In this document: in pieces, positions 13,298 to 22,760 of the stretch | Layout: each line of letters opens with the position of its first letter | Numbering within the stretch: position 1 is the first letter of the stretch | Assembly (NCBI RefSeq): GCF_009909205.1 | Contig: NZ_JAAAPN010000003.1 | Span: 186,001-250,000 of the forward strand | Length of the DNA: 64,000 bases | Direction: 5' to 3' | Source of the DNA: Aquabacterium fontiphilum | Lineage (GTDB): Bacteria > Pseudomonadota > Gammaproteobacteria > Burkholderiales > Burkholderiaceae_C | Position numbers and translations under genes: made by a program | Notes under the pieces: generated by a model | What the model was told of the DNA's origin: nothing | What the model saw: the letters and a program-made list of their open reading frames with translations, nothing else | Database searches by the model: none

Positions 13298-14269
13298 CTG
13301 GTCTGAGCCGGGTGCTGCGTCGGCACCGGTGAACAACTCTTCGGCGTCAATGGCGTCGAAGTGGTAGTGCTGGCCGCAGAAGTCGCAGCCGATCTCGACA
13401 CGGCCCTGCTCGGCCACGATGTCGTCGATCTCTTCCTTGCCCAGGCTGCGCAGCATGTCGGCCACCCGCTCGCGCGAGCAGGTGCAGGCGAAGTTCGGGC
13501 CGTTGGCACCTTGCAGCGGGTCGAAGCGGCGCACGTCTTCTTCCCAGAACAGCCGGTGCAGGATGGTGTTGGCATCCAGCGTGAGCAGTTCGTCGCGCTT
13601 GAGCGTGGCCGCCAGCATGGCGATGCGGTTGTAGTGCTCGTTGAGTCCGATCGCGTCTTCGTTGCGGGCACCACCGGCGAGGTTGCCATGGCCTTCGACC
13701 GGGATGCGCTGGATCAGCAGGCCTGCGGCGACTTCGTCGTTGGCCGCCAGAACCAGCTTGGTGTCAAGCTGTTCAGACTGCAGCATGTAGTGCTCCAGCA
13801 CCGCGCTGAGGTCGTGCAGCGGCTCGCGGTGGTCGCCGTGCAGCGGCACCACACCTTGATAAGGCGTCTGGCCCGGCAGCCTGTCTTTCGGGTCGAGCGT
13901 GATGGCGCAGCGGCCTTGGCCGTGCACGTTGACCATCACCTCCAGCGGCAGGTGGCCGGTGTCGGTGGCGGGCAGCTCGCCCACCAGCTTGGCTGTTGAG
14001 CGAAAGCTCAGGTTGGGCTGCACCTCGGTGACGGCCAGCTTCACCGGGCCATCGCCGAAGATCTGCAGCACGACGGCGCCGTTGAACTTGATGTTGGCCT
14101 GCATCAGCACGCCGGCTGCGCTCATCTCGCCGATCAGTTGGCGCACCGGTGCATCGAAGCTGCCGCTGCCTTCGCGGCGCCGCAGCAGCTCCTGCCAGCT
14201 GTCAGTCAGGCGCACCAGCATGCCCCGTACGGGCAGGCCTTCGAACAGAAACTTGTGCAGTTCACTCAT
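13289..14269 (-). CDS. hslO: redox-regulated chaperone Hsp33
   Basis: Hsp33 is a cytosolic holdase switched on by oxidation when its C-terminal zinc site is lost. The 326-residue protein shows the N-terminal core with SAAGVLMQANIKFNGAVVLQI and the C-terminal redox switch with four Cys in CTC and CDFC spaced as in the family. HYHFDAIDAEELF follows. The ATG at 14269 is used because the upstream in-frame extension lies inside the carbonic anhydrase gene and is not family-like. It overlaps the stop of that upstream gene by 8 bases, suggesting an operon, and overlaps truC convergently. Confidence 0.94.
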   Translation of the reverse strand: MSELHKFLFEGLPVRGMLVRLTDSWQELLRRREGSGSFDAPVRQLIGEMSAAGVLMQANIKFNGAVVLQIFGDGPVKLAVTEVQPNLSFRSTAKLVGELPATDTGHLPLEVMVNVHGQGRCAITLDPKDRLPGQTPYQGVVPLHGDHREPLHDLSAVLEHYMLQSEQLDTKLVLAANDEVAAGLLIQRIPVEGHGNLAGGARNEDAIGLNEHYNRIAMLAATLKRDELLTLDANTILHRLFWEEDVRRFDPLQGANGPNFACTCSRERVADMLRSLGKEEIDDIVAEQGRVEIGCDFCGQHYHFDAIDAEELFTGADAAPGSDQLQ

Positions 14270-14810
14270 GGGGGGTCTTTCCCGGTGCGTCGATGCGCAC
14301 CATGTCGGTCTTGTATTCGGCCGATTTCTGAACATACAGGCCGGTGCCGAGTTTCATGCGCAGGATGTCGGCCTCGTTGAGGGGGCGCACAGCCTTGGCG
14401 GGGGAGCCCATGATCAGCATGCCGTCTTCAAACACCTTGCCTTCGGTCACGAGGGCGCCGGCGGCCACCAGGCAGTTCTTGCCGATGCGCGCACCGTTGA
14501 GCACCACGGCCTGGATGCCGATCAGCGAGCCGTCGCCGATGGTGCAGCCATGCAGCATGGCCTGATGGCCCACGGTCACATCCTCGCCGATCGTGAGTGG
14601 GTAGCCGATGTCGGTGTGCAGCACGGACGATTCCTGCACGTTCGAGCGCGCGCCAATCGTGATGGGCTCGTTGTCCCCGCGCAGCGTCACGTGCGACCAC
14701 ACGCTGGTCTGCTCCTTGAGGATGACCTGACCGATGACGTCGGCCGACTCAGCCACGAAGGCGCTGGGGTGGACATCGGGCTGTTTGTCCTTGATGCGAT
14801 ACAGGGCCAT
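14262..14810 (-). CDS. gamma-carbonic anhydrase family protein
   Basis: This 182-residue left-handed beta-helix protein is built from hexapeptide repeats (IGARSNVQ, IGEDVTVG, IGDGSLIG and IGKNCLVA types). The three likely zinc-binding His residues are seen in SVLHTD, VGHQ and MLHGC, matching gamma-carbonic anhydrases (the YrdA/CaiE/PaaY group). Many members have weak or no CO2-hydrating activity in vitro, so the reaction is not certain. It is upstream of hslO with overlapping ends. A TAAAAT (14854-14849 on the minus strand) could be its -10 box. Confidence 0.88.
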   Translation of the reverse strand: MALYRIKDKQPDVHPSAFVAESADVIGQVILKEQTSVWSHVTLRGDNEPITIGARSNVQESSVLHTDIGYPLTIGEDVTVGHQAMLHGCTIGDGSLIGIQAVVLNGARIGKNCLVAAGALVTEGKVFEDGMLIMGSPAKAVRPLNEADILRMKLGTGLYVQKSAEYKTDMVRIDAPGKTPHE

Positions 14811-14972
14811 GGGTGTTCGGGCGGTCGCCGGAGGTGAGGGGAGTCACGATTTTAGGAGCAGCGGCGCCGGCTTGCCCACGCCCGTACCTTGGTTGAGCAT
14901 CCTGCTGGCTTCCGCCCGGGCTGTCGGGCACTATGATCGAAGGCTTGTCAGTCGTCTGCGTTCTGTGTTGCC

Positions 14973-15749
14973 ATGCTGTTCCTGCTGTCGCCCGCCAAAA
15001 GTCTCGATTACGACACCCCGCCTTCGACCGACCGCCACACGTTGCCGGCATTTGTGCATGAGTCTGCCGCGCTGATCGAGGTGTTGCGACCTTACACCCC
15101 GGCGCAGATTGCATCGTTGATGGACTTGAGCGACGCGCTGGCCACGCTGAACGTGGCGCGCTATGCCGCGTGGGAGCCTCGCTTCAACGCCGCCAACAGC
15201 AAGCAGGCTGTGCTGGCGTTCAATGGCGACGTGTACGAAGGGCTCGATGCTGCCACGCTGAAACAGAAAGAGCTCGATTGGGCGCAAGACCATGTCTGCA
15301 TCCTCAGCGGGCTGTATGGCGTGCTGCGCCCGCTGGACTGGATGCAACCCTATCGCCTGGAAATGGGCACCCGCCTGGCGAACCCGCGTGGCAAGGACCT
15401 TTACGCCTGGTGGGGCGACACGCTGGCCGAGTACCTCAACGCGCGGCTGGCCGAGCAGGGTGACGACGTGATCGTCAACCTGGCCTCACAAGAGTACTTC
15501 AAGGCGGTCAAGCGCAAGGCGCTCAAGGCCCGAGTGGTCGAGTGCGTCTTCGAAGACTGGAAGGCCGGGCAGTGGAAGGTCATCAGCTTCCACGCCAAGC
15601 GCGCACGTGGGCTGATGGCGCGCTTTGCCATTCAGCACCGGGCGAGGCGACCGCAGGATCTGCTGGCATTTGACGTCGAAGGCTATGCGCACGACGCGGC
15701 CGCATCGACACCAGACCGACTGGTCTTCCGCCGCAAGCTGGCGGCCTGA
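14973..15749 (+). CDS. yaaA: peroxide stress protein YaaA
   Basis: YaaA (DUF328/UPF0246) is induced by hydrogen peroxide in E. coli and limits free intracellular iron. The protein is 258 residues, the usual length. Signatures are the N-terminal [12 protein letters not shown], the [10 protein letters not shown] segment, [21 protein letters not shown] near residue 115, and the C-terminal [15 protein letters not shown]. The start ATG at 14973 gives the conserved N-terminus. A TATGAT at 14932-14937 could be its -10 box. It is divergent from the carbonic anhydrase gene and convergent with rhlE. Confidence 0.93.
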   Translation: MLFLLSPAKSLDYDTPPSTDRHTLPAFVHESAALIEVLRPYTPAQIASLMDLSDALATLNVARYAAWEPRFNAANSKQAVLAFNGDVYEGLDAATLKQKELDWAQDHVCILSGLYGVLRPLDWMQPYRLEMGTRLANPRGKDLYAWWGDTLAEYLNARLAEQGDDVIVNLASQEYFKAVKRKALKARVVECVFEDWKAGQWKVISFHAKRARGLMARFAIQHRARRPQDLLAFDVEGYAHDAAASTPDRLVFRRKLAA

Positions 15750-15759
15750 GCGGGTGCGT

Positions 15760-15779
15760 GCGGGCCGATGGCGGCCCGC
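15760..15779. terminator. possible hairpin terminator between convergent yaaA and rhlE
   Basis: GCGGGCC (15760-15766) pairs with GGCCCGC (15773-15779) around a 6-base loop in the 49-base gap between the two stops. There is no T-run on either side, so this is a weak call. Confidence 0.3.
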
Positions 15780-15798
15780 TGCACGTGCGCGTTGGCGC

Positions 15799-17178
15799 TC
15801 AGCGACCGCCGCGTGCGCGCGCAGGGCGACCCGCGTCACCCTGCGAGGGGCGCCCTGAGCCGCCGCCGCGTGGCCGTTGGCCCCCAGCGGGCCCGGCGCC
15901 TTGGGCGGCACGAGCACCACCTCGGTGGCCGTTCCCTTGGCCCTGACCGCGGCTTTGCCCCGCGGCGTGGCCATTGCCCTGGCCCGGGCGTGGCGAGCCA
16001 TTGAGCACGCGACGGCCCAACTGGATCGGCTCCGCCTTCGCATGGGGGTCGGGCTCGAAGCCCGGCACCACCTCGCGCGGCAGCGGGCGCTTGATGAGGC
16101 GCTCGATGTCAGCCAGAAAGCCCTCTTCGTCGACGCACACCAGCGACACGGCCTCCCCTTCGGCACCTGCGCGGCCCGTACGGCCAATGCGGTGCACATA
16201 GTCCTCGGGGACGTTGGGCAACTCGAAGTTGACCACGTGAGGCAACTGATCGATGTCGATGCCACGCGCCGCGATGTCGGTGGCCACCAGCACGCGCAAG
16301 GTCCCGGCCTTGAACTCGGCGAGTGCGCGGGTGCGGGCGCTCTGGCTCTTGTTGCCATGGATGGCCATGGCGCTCACATCTTGCTTCTCGAGGTATTCGA
16401 CCAGGCGGTTGGCGCCGTGCTTCATGCGGGTGAACACGAGCACCTGGTGCCAGTCCTGGCTCTGAATGAGATGGGTCAGCAGCTCACGCTTGCGGTCGCG
16501 GTCGACCGGGTGCACCTTCTGGCTGATGGTGTCTGCCGTGGCGTTGCGGCGGGCCACCTCGATGACGCGGGGCGAGCGCAGCAGGCGCTCAGCCAGTGCC
16601 TTGATCTCGTCGGAAAACGTGGCCGAGAAGAGCAGGCTTTGTTTGTTCGGCGGCAGGATGGCCAGCACCTTGCGGATGTCATGGATGAAACCCATGTCCA
16701 GCATGCGATCCGCTTCGTCCAGCACGAAATGCGTCACGTGCTTGAGGTCGATCTCGCCTTGCTGATGCAGGTCAAGCAGGCGACCAGGGGTGGCCACCAG
16801 GATGTCGACGCCGCGTCGCAGGGCGTCGATCTGCGGGTTCATGCCCACACCACCGAAAATCACCAGTGATTTCAGCGGCAGGTACTTGCCGTACAGGCGC
16901 ACGCATTCTTCAACCTGTGCGGCCAGTTCGCGCGTGGGGGTCAGGATCAGACCACGGATGACGCGAGGGTGCCGCGGGGGCTCAGCGCTCAGTTGGTGCA
17001 GCAGCGGCAGGGTGAAGCCGGCGGTCTTGCCGGTGCCGGTCTGCGCGCCGGCGAGGAGGTCGCCACCCGAGAGGACGGCGGGAATGGCTTGCGCCTGGAT
17101 GGGGGTCGGCGCTGTGTAACCCGCTTCCGCGACTGCCTTGAGCAGCGGCGCGGACAGCCCTAAATCTTCAAACGACAT
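15799..17178 (-). CDS. rhlE: DEAD-box ATP-dependent RNA helicase, RhlE type
   Basis: This is a cytosolic RNA helicase involved in ribosome maturation and RNA turnover. The 459 residues contain, in order, the Q motif with Phe ([17 protein letters not shown]), Walker A (AQTGTGKTA), PTRELAAQ, the TPGRLLDL block, DEAD ([13 protein letters not shown]), SAT, ARGID, and [11 protein letters not shown] low-complexity Gly/Arg/Gln-rich tail of about 80 residues follows and probably binds RNA. The ATG at 17178 starts with the conserved Phe region. The RhlE assignment rests on overall similarity and the RG-rich tail. Confidence 0.92.
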   Translation of the reverse strand: MSFEDLGLSAPLLKAVAEAGYTAPTPIQAQAIPAVLSGGDLLAGAQTGTGKTAGFTLPLLHQLSAEPPRHPRVIRGLILTPTRELAAQVEECVRLYGKYLPLKSLVIFGGVGMNPQIDALRRGVDILVATPGRLLDLHQQGEIDLKHVTHFVLDEADRMLDMGFIHDIRKVLAILPPNKQSLLFSATFSDEIKALAERLLRSPRVIEVARRNATADTISQKVHPVDRDRKRELLTHLIQSQDWHQVLVFTRMKHGANRLVEYLEKQDVSAMAIHGNKSQSARTRALAEFKAGTLRVLVATDIAARGIDIDQLPHVVNFELPNVPEDYVHRIGRTGRAGAEGEAVSLVCVDEEGFLADIERLIKRPLPREVVPGFEPDPHAKAEPIQLGRRVLNGSPRPGQGNGHAAGQSRGQGQGNGHRGGARAAQGAGPAGGQRPRGGGSGRPSQGDAGRPARARGGR

Positions 17179-17442
17179 AAATGGCCCAGGAGAGGTTGTT
17201 CGGCGACTGCGCCTGCCCCTTCCGGGCCAGAAGGAGGGCAGGCCAACCGACGCATGGTGCGAGGGTGCAAGCGCTTGTGGCGTTGCACGAGCCGTTACGC
17301 ACCGTGAAATTGTAGGACTCGGGCCCGATACCCCCCCAGTGGTACACCAGCAAGTGAGGGGTCAGTTCGTGAGTGCGATTGTATCTGGATGTAAATACGC
17401 TGCGCGACCGTTGCCACCCAGACACGGGGGCGCGCGCCTAGA
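17179..17442. other. divergent intergenic region, rhlE / dnaX
   Basis: A region of 264 bases between two divergent starts. It must hold the promoters of both, but I find no convincing -35/-10 pair. A TAAATA at 17392-17397 is the best -10-like hexamer for dnaX. The 85-codon minus-strand ORF here (17425-17168) has no recognisable features and is not called. Confidence 0.5.
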
Positions 17443-19251
17443 ATGCCGGCCATGACGTCGACGGTTCTCGCCCGCAAGTACCGCCCCCATGGTTTTGAGG
17501 CCATGGTCGGGCAGGAGCATGTTGTCCAGGCGCTGCGCAATGCGCTGATGCAGGGGCGTCTGCACCATGCCTACCTGTTTACCGGCACGCGGGGCGTGGG
17601 CAAGACCACGGTCTCGCGCATCCTGGCCAAAGCGCTCAACTGCGTGGGCCCTCAGGGAGACGGCGGCATCACGGCCGAACCCTGTGGCGTGTGCCAGGCG
17701 TGCCGTGACATCGATGCCGGGCGTTTTGTCGATTACGTCGAACTGGATGCGGCGTCCAACCGTGGTGTCGAAGAGATCTCCCAGTTGCTGGAGCAGGCGG
17801 TTTACAAGCCGGTGGCCGGGCGCTTCAAGGTCTACATGATCGACGAAGTGCACATGCTGTCGACCACGGCCTTCAACGCCATGCTCAAGACGCTGGAGGA
17901 GCCGCCGGATTACCTGAAGTTCGTGCTGGCCACGACCGATCCGCAGAAGGTGCCTGTCACCGTGCTGTCGCGCTGCCTGCAGTTCAACCTGCGGCCCATG
18001 CCGCCTGATACGGTTCAGGCGCATCTTGCGCGTGTGCTTGATGCGGAGCAGATTCCTTACGACGGGGCGTCGTTGCGGCTGCTGGGTCGTGCTGCGCGCG
18101 GCTCGATGCGTGATGCACTGTCGCTGACTGATCAGGCCATTGCATTTGGCTGCGGCCGGCTGGACGAGCCCGTGGTACGCCAGATGATTGGGGCGGTCGA
18201 TCGCCAGCACATCACCGAGTTGCTCGACGCAGTGGCGCAGGCCGATGGCGCAGCCGTGGTACGCGGTGTGGCAGGCCTGCGCCGTGCGGGCATCTCGGCG
18301 TCAGGCACGCTCGAGGAGCTGGCCACGGCCCTTCAGACCATGGCCGTGTGGCAACTCGCTCCGGGCGCGGCCGATGGGGATCAGCCTGACGAGGCCGCCT
18401 GGCGAGACCTCGCTGCGCGCTTTGCCCCCGACGAGACGCAGTTGTTCTACAGCCTGTGTCTTCAGGCCCGGGCAGAATTGGCCCTCGCGCCCGATGAATA
18501 CGGGGCGCTGCAGATGACGTTGTTGCGCGTGCTGGCTTTCCGGCCAGGCGGGCTGCCCGCGCAGCCTGGTGGAGGCGATCCGCCCCCAAAAGCGCCGGGC
18601 TCGGGGGCCCGCCGGATCGCCCCTGAGCCCGCCGCACCCTCGGCAGACTCACAGCCCGTCGCAACCCTGCGCGCAACGCCCCGACCGGAGGCTTCGCCTC
18701 CTCCATGGGTGGACGCAGGGCCGATGTCTGAACCCGAGCCGGTCAGCGAGCCGGTACGCGAACCCTTGGCTGCGCCGCACCTTGCGTCGCAGACCGCCCA
18801 TCCCACCGTGGCTACCGCGGCTGCCGTGGTCGCACATCCTGCACCCTCATCGCCTCTGGGCGACGCCTGGGCGGCGTTGGTGCGTGACATGGTTCAAGCC
18901 GGCCTGATCGGGGCCCTGGTGCGCGAAACGGCCATGCAGTCTCACTGCACGGCGCATGAGGTCCAGGCCGGCGTCAGCCACTGGCAACTCTGCGTGGCGC
19001 GCGAGAGCCTCTGTACCGATGCCCATCGTGAGCGGCTGGAGCATGCCATGACGCAAGCCCTAGGCCAGCCTGTTCGGCTGTCGCTGGTCAAAGGTGAGGC
19101 GTCGGACACGCCGGCCTTGCGGGAACAGGCCGAGCGCGCACGTCGTCAGGCCGCAGCCGAGCAACTGATCCAGGAAGACGTCACCGTGCGCAAGCTGCTG
19201 TCGACGTATCCGGGGGCACGCATCGTGCCCGACTCCATCCGGCCGCTGTGA
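17443..19251 (+). CDS. dnaX: DNA polymerase III subunits tau and (probably) gamma
   Basis: DnaX is the ATPase motor of the sliding-clamp loader. The full product has 602 residues: AAA+ domains I-III (Walker [10 protein letters not shown] near residue 47, Cys4-type zinc region CGVC/C, Walker B MIDEVHML, sensor [15 protein letters not shown]), to about residue 370. A Pro/Ala-rich linker follows, then the tau-specific region that binds the polymerase and helicase. ATG at 17443 or 17452 may be used. At 18585-18591 in the linker there is a C CCA AAA slippery heptamer in frame, with signals for a -1 shift to a stop at 18624 (separate entry). ybaB and recR follow, as is typical. Confidence 0.96.
   Translation: MPAMTSTVLARKYRPHGFEAMVGQEHVVQALRNALMQGRLHHAYLFTGTRGVGKTTVSRILAKALNCVGPQGDGGITAEPCGVCQACRDIDAGRFVDYVELDAASNRGVEEISQLLEQAVYKPVAGRFKVYMIDEVHMLSTTAFNAMLKTLEEPPDYLKFVLATTDPQKVPVTVLSRCLQFNLRPMPPDTVQAHLARVLDAEQIPYDGASLRLLGRAARGSMRDALSLTDQAIAFGCGRLDEPVVRQMIGAVDRQHITELLDAVAQADGAAVVRGVAGLRRAGISASGTLEELATALQTMAVWQLAPGAADGDQPDEAAWRDLAARFAPDETQLFYSLCLQARAELALAPDEYGALQMTLLRVLAFRPGGLPAQPGGGDPPPKAPGSGARRIAPEPAAPSADSQPVATLRATPRPEASPPPWVDAGPMSEPEPVSEPVREPLAAPHLASQTAHPTVATAAAVVAHPAPSSPLGDAWAALVRDMVQAGLIGALVRETAMQSHCTAHEVQAGVSHWQLCVARESLCTDAHRERLEHAMTQALGQPVRLSLVKGEASDTPALREQAERARRQAAAEQLIQEDVTVRKLLSTYPGARIVPDSIRPL
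18571..18626 (+). other. dnaX: candidate -1 programmed ribosomal frameshift site in dnaX
   Basis: SD-like GGAGG (18571-18575) lies 9 bases before an X XXY YYZ heptamer, C CCA AAA (18585-18591), which is in the correct phase. A hairpin CGGGC/GCCCG (18596-18600 and 18607-18611) starts 5 bases after it, and TGA in the -1 frame is at 18624-18626. A 9-bp inverted repeat GGCGATCCG/CGGATCGCC (18574-18582, 18613-18621) encloses the site. Shifted translation would give a product of about 394 residues that ends just after domain III, like E. coli gamma. Confidence 0.6.
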
Positions 19252-19315
19252 TCACGGCCGTGATACACCCTGTCTCGATGGACAATGTCGTTTTGTGATT
19301 GAAAGGATGCCCGTC

Positions 19316-19642
19316 ATGCTCAAAGGACAACTTGCCGGCCTGATGAAACAGGCCCAACAGATGCAGGACAACCTCAAGAAGGCCCAGGACGAGTTGGCCA
19401 ACGTCGAGGTGGAAGGCCAGTCCGGTGCGGGCCTCGTGAAGGTGGTCATGACCTGCAAGAACGACGTCAAGCGCGTCACCATCGACCCCAGCCTGCTGGC
19501 CGATGACAAGGACATGCTGGAAGACCTCGTCGCCGCTGCGTTCAACGATGCCGTGCGCCGTGCCGAGGCCACCAGCCAGGAGCGCATGGGCAAGCTCACC
19601 GCTGGCCTGCCCCTGCCGCCCGGCATGAAGTTCCCGTTCTGA
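19316..19642 (+). CDS. ybaB: YbaB/EbfC family nucleoid-associated protein
   Basis: This small DNA-binding protein of 108 residues forms a dimer and bridges DNA in studied homologs. It has the family start [17 protein letters not shown] (a helix rich in Gln/Lys), a Gly-rich strand turn ([13 protein letters not shown]), VTIDPSLL, and the C-terminal [12 protein letters not shown]. The ATG at 19316 lies 9 bases after GAAAGG. The in-frame GTG at 19295 and ATG at 19307 leave no room for that site. It sits between dnaX and recR, its standard place. Confidence 0.94.
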   Translation: MLKGQLAGLMKQAQQMQDNLKKAQDELANVEVEGQSGAGLVKVVMTCKNDVKRVTIDPSLLADDKDMLEDLVAAAFNDAVRRAEATSQERMGKLTAGLPLPPGMKFPF

Positions 19643-19661
19643 CGCACTGTCGCGACCGGTC

Positions 19662-20249
19662 ATGCACGACTCAGCCGTAGACGCCCTGGTGCAGGCCTTG
19701 CGCTGCCTGCCAGGCGTCGGGCAGAAGTCGGCGCAGCGCATGGCTTATCACCTGCTGCAGCACGACCGCACCGGCGCTTTGCGTCTGGCCGAGGCGCTCG
19801 GAACCGCGATGGCCGACGTGCGGCATTGCGAGCGGTGTCACACCTTCAGCAGTGAGCCGCTGTGCCTGATCTGTCAGGATGACAGCAGGGATCACGAACA
19901 GCTGTGTGTGGTGGAGACACCTGCGGATCTGGCCGCCATGGAGCGCACGGGCAGCTACCGCGGCCAGTACTTCGTGCTGCTGGGGCGTCTGAGCCCGCTG
20001 GATGGCCATGGTGTCAAGGACATCGGTCTGCAGACCCTGATGCAGCGCGTGGCCGACCCCCAGCTCAAAGAGGTGGTGCTGGCCACCAGCTTCACGGCGG
20101 AAGGCGAGGTGACGGCTCAAGCCATCACCGAGTCCTTGCGCGCGCGCGGCTTGCGCGTCACGCGGCTGGCCCGCGGCGTGCCTGTGGGCAGCGAGCTCGA
20201 GTACGTCGATCTGGGCACCATCGCCCACGCCTTCATGGACCGGCGCTGA
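19662..20249 (+). CDS. recR: recombination protein RecR
   Basis: RecR works with RecF and RecO to load RecA at single-strand gaps. The 195-residue protein has an N-terminal helix-hairpin-helix ([20 protein letters not shown]), a four-Cys zinc finger ([16 protein letters not shown]), and a Toprim domain ([33 protein letters not shown]). A conserved C-terminal [17 protein letters not shown] segment completes it. It ends the dnaX-ybaB-recR operon and is 16 bases from the convergent mltD stop. Confidence 0.97.
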   Translation: MHDSAVDALVQALRCLPGVGQKSAQRMAYHLLQHDRTGALRLAEALGTAMADVRHCERCHTFSSEPLCLICQDDSRDHEQLCVVETPADLAAMERTGSYRGQYFVLLGRLSPLDGHGVKDIGLQTLMQRVADPQLKEVVLATSFTAEGEVTAQAITESLRARGLRVTRLARGVPVGSELEYVDLGTIAHAFMDRR

Positions 20250-20265
20250 GCCCTTGCCAGCCTGC

Positions 20266-21981
20266 TCAGCGTGCGCTGGCCACGCGCACCTTGCCGTTGC
20301 GCGCTTTCTTGGTTTGGGCTGCCGCCACCTTGGCGCGGGCCTCGCCGCGCTTGGCAGCTTTGGCGACCACGCGTTTGCTGCCCTTCGCCTGGCTCACGCG
20401 GGTGTCACTCGACTTGCGGCTCTTGGCGACAGCACGGCTGCTGTCACGAGACGGCACATAGAGCACCACGCGCTCGCCCTTGTCAAAGCGGCCGTTGACG
20501 CGAATCTTGTTCCATTCCGCCAGTTGCTGGGGTGTCACGCCGTGGCGTCTGGCCAATGCGCGCACGCTGTCGTTGGCGCGGGCGCGCACGACCTTGCGCT
20601 TGAGCGGCGGTGCGTCGGGCGCCAGTGCAATGGCCGCCGTGTCGGCCACCTCGGCCGACACGTCCTCCACCCGGTGGCCAGCACGGGGTACCAGCAGGGT
20701 TGAGCCGGCCTTCACCAGCATGCGCGGCGGGATGCGGTTGATGTCGCGCAGCTCGGATTCGCTCAGACCGGCATGCCGCGCGGCATCGGCCATCTTCATG
20801 GTGCGGGGCACCTGCCAGGCTGTCCACGTTGCCAGCTGACCCTTGTGACCCTTCAGGTTGTGTACGAACTGGTTGGCGTTGTCATACGGCAGCAGCACCT
20901 GCGGCGTGCCGGCAGCCAGGATGACCGGCTTGTTCATCGAGGGGTTCAGCGCCCGGAACTCGTCGGCCGACAGGCCTGCCAGTCGTGCAGCCAGGGTGAC
21001 GTCGATGTCGCGCTCGATGGGGACGGCCAGGAAGTAGGGGTGGTTCTCGATCGGGGTCAGCGTCAGGCTGAAACGCTCGGGCTGCGCCACGATGTTGCGC
21101 ACCGCGTAAAGCTTGGGCACGTAGTGGCGCGTCTCAGCCGGCATCGTGAGGCTGAGGTAGTCCGTGGGCAAGCCCTGTTGTGCGTTGCGCCGGATGGCGC
21201 GTTGGACATTGCCTTCGCCCCAGTTGTAGGCGGCCAGGGCCAGATGCCAGTCGCCAAACATGCGGTGCAGGCGCTGGAGGTAGGACAAGGCCGCACGGGT
21301 CGAAGCGAGCACATCGCGCCGGTCGTCGCGGAAGAGGTTTTGCCTCAGCGCGAAGTCCTTGCCTGTGGCGGGCATGAACTGCCACATGCCCGACGCGCGC
21401 GCCGACGACATGGCCTGTGGGTTGAAGGCGCTCTCGATGAAGGGCAGCAGGGCCAGCTCGCTGGGCATGCCACGGCGCTCGACCTCTTCGACGATGTGAT
21501 AGAGGTAGCGGTTGGCGCGCTGCGTCATGCGCTGCACGTATTCGGGTCGACTGGCATACCAGCGTTCGTGATCGGCCACCAGTTCGGTGTCGAGTGCCGG
21601 CATGGCGTAACCCGCGCGAATGCGCTCCCACAAATCCTGGTTGGCGCGGGCATCAGCCAAGTCCACCGGCTTGAGCGGATCCAGCGGGTCGACTGGCTTG
21701 ACCTCGATGTTGGCGTCGTTGACCGGCGTGGCACGGGCCGCGATCGACGCGGCCCCCAGATCCACACGCAGGCCGGAGGCGGGGTCCTCCCGTGTCAGCG
21801 GTGCAGCCACGGCTTGGCGCGTGGCCGTCACGATGGGCGCAGGCCGGCTGGGCGCCGCCTGGCGCGAGGTGTCGGGCGACGGGGTCATGAGGCTGCCACA
21901 GCCGGACAGCGCCAGCGCCGCCCCCAGAAGCGACAGGCGTCGGACCACAGGGTGCAGCGTAGAGGAGATGAAGACTTGCAT
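20266..21981 (-). CDS. mltD: membrane-bound lytic murein transglycosylase D, LysM-containing lipoprotein
   Basis: MltD cleaves peptidoglycan glycan strands with formation of 1,6-anhydro ends. The 571-residue protein has a lipoprotein signal (RRLSLLGAALALSGC, Cys near residue 28), then an SLT domain with the catalytic Glu in ESAFNPQAMSSARASGMWQF and the YNWGEGNVQRAI motif. Two LysM-like repeats follow near the C-terminus. The last 60 or so residues form a Lys/Arg/Ala-rich tail, unusual for this family. The ATG at 21981 overlaps the gloB stop by one base (TGATG). An ATG at 21999 would add six residues. Confidence 0.92.
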   Translation of the reverse strand: MQVFISSTLHPVVRRLSLLGAALALSGCGSLMTPSPDTSRQAAPSRPAPIVTATRQAVAAPLTREDPASGLRVDLGAASIAARATPVNDANIEVKPVDPLDPLKPVDLADARANQDLWERIRAGYAMPALDTELVADHERWYASRPEYVQRMTQRANRYLYHIVEEVERRGMPSELALLPFIESAFNPQAMSSARASGMWQFMPATGKDFALRQNLFRDDRRDVLASTRAALSYLQRLHRMFGDWHLALAAYNWGEGNVQRAIRRNAQQGLPTDYLSLTMPAETRHYVPKLYAVRNIVAQPERFSLTLTPIENHPYFLAVPIERDIDVTLAARLAGLSADEFRALNPSMNKPVILAAGTPQVLLPYDNANQFVHNLKGHKGQLATWTAWQVPRTMKMADAARHAGLSESELRDINRIPPRMLVKAGSTLLVPRAGHRVEDVSAEVADTAAIALAPDAPPLKRKVVRARANDSVRALARRHGVTPQQLAEWNKIRVNGRFDKGERVVLYVPSRDSSRAVAKSRKSSDTRVSQAKGSKRVVAKAAKRGEARAKVAAAQTKKARNGKVRVASAR

Positions 21982-22760
21982 CAGAACGTGTTCTTCCATT
22001 CGCGCAGGGCACGAAAGACCGACAGGGGCTGGTCATCGTGTGCGCCGTGCGCCAGGGCCGACGTCACCACCGCACCAACGCGACAGCGCAGGAACGGGTT
22101 GACGCGACGCTCCAGCGCCACCGTGGTGGGCAGGGTCGGTTGACCCTGGGCGCGGCGTTTGCTGCAGTGGGCCACGTAGGCCGCGAGATCGGGGTTGTCG
22201 GGTTCGACCGCCTGCGCAAAACGCAGGTTGCCGAGCGTGTATTCATGGGCGGCGCACAGCCGCGTGGATTCGGGCAATGCGGCGAGCCGCGTGAGGCTGT
22301 CATGCAGCTGGGCCATGGTGCCATCAAACACCCGCCCGCAGCCGCCTGAAAACAGTGTATCGCCGACGAACGCGATCGGGTCGATATCGTCGCCCCCCAT
22401 GCCACCGGTCAGCAGGTAAGTGATGTGTCCGCGCGTGTGACCTGGGGTGTCCATCACGGTGATGGGCATGTTCTGCCAGGAGAACGTGTCACGCTCCGTG
22501 TGGCGGACATCCAGCCCGTCGATTGCCTCGCCCGCAGGACCGTGCACGGTGGCGCCATGGTGGCGCAGCGCACCGAGGCCGCCGACGTGATCGCCGTGAT
22601 GGTGGGTCACTAGAATGGTGGTCAGGCGCAGGTTCCTGTCGCGCAGGGCCTGTTCAACCGGGGCAGCCTCTCCCGGATCCACGACGAGCGCTTCGCGGCC
22701 GTCGTGCATCATCCAGACATAGTTGTCCGAGAAGGCGGGAAGGGCGATCAGTTGTTTCAT
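21981..22760 (-). CDS. gloB: hydroxyacylglutathione hydrolase (glyoxalase II)
   Basis: GloB hydrolyses S-lactoylglutathione to lactate and glutathione, the second step of methylglyoxal detoxification. The 259-residue protein has the metallo-beta-lactamase metal motif THHHGDHVGG near residue 52, GHTRGHITY, the Asp of FVGDTLFSGGCGR, and CAAHEYTLGNLRF. The ATG at 22760 gives the family N-terminus MKQLIALPAFSDNYVWM. A longer upstream ORF would run into the divergent methyltransferase gene. It is coupled to mltD downstream. The gene order mltD-gloB-yafS-rnhA matches E. coli. Confidence 0.96.
   Translation of the reverse strand: MKQLIALPAFSDNYVWMMHDGREALVVDPGEAAPVEQALRDRNLRLTTILVTHHHGDHVGGLGALRHHGATVHGPAGEAIDGLDVRHTERDTFSWQNMPITVMDTPGHTRGHITYLLTGGMGGDDIDPIAFVGDTLFSGGCGRVFDGTMAQLHDSLTRLAALPESTRLCAAHEYTLGNLRFAQAVEPDNPDLAAYVAHCSKRRAQGQPTLPTTVALERRVNPFLRCRVGAVVTSALAHGAHDDQPLSVFRALREWKNTF

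Noticed and set aside
17168-17425. 85-codon minus-strand ORF between rhlE and dnaX
   Set aside because: It has no ribosome site or recognisable domain, and lies in a region that must hold two promoters.
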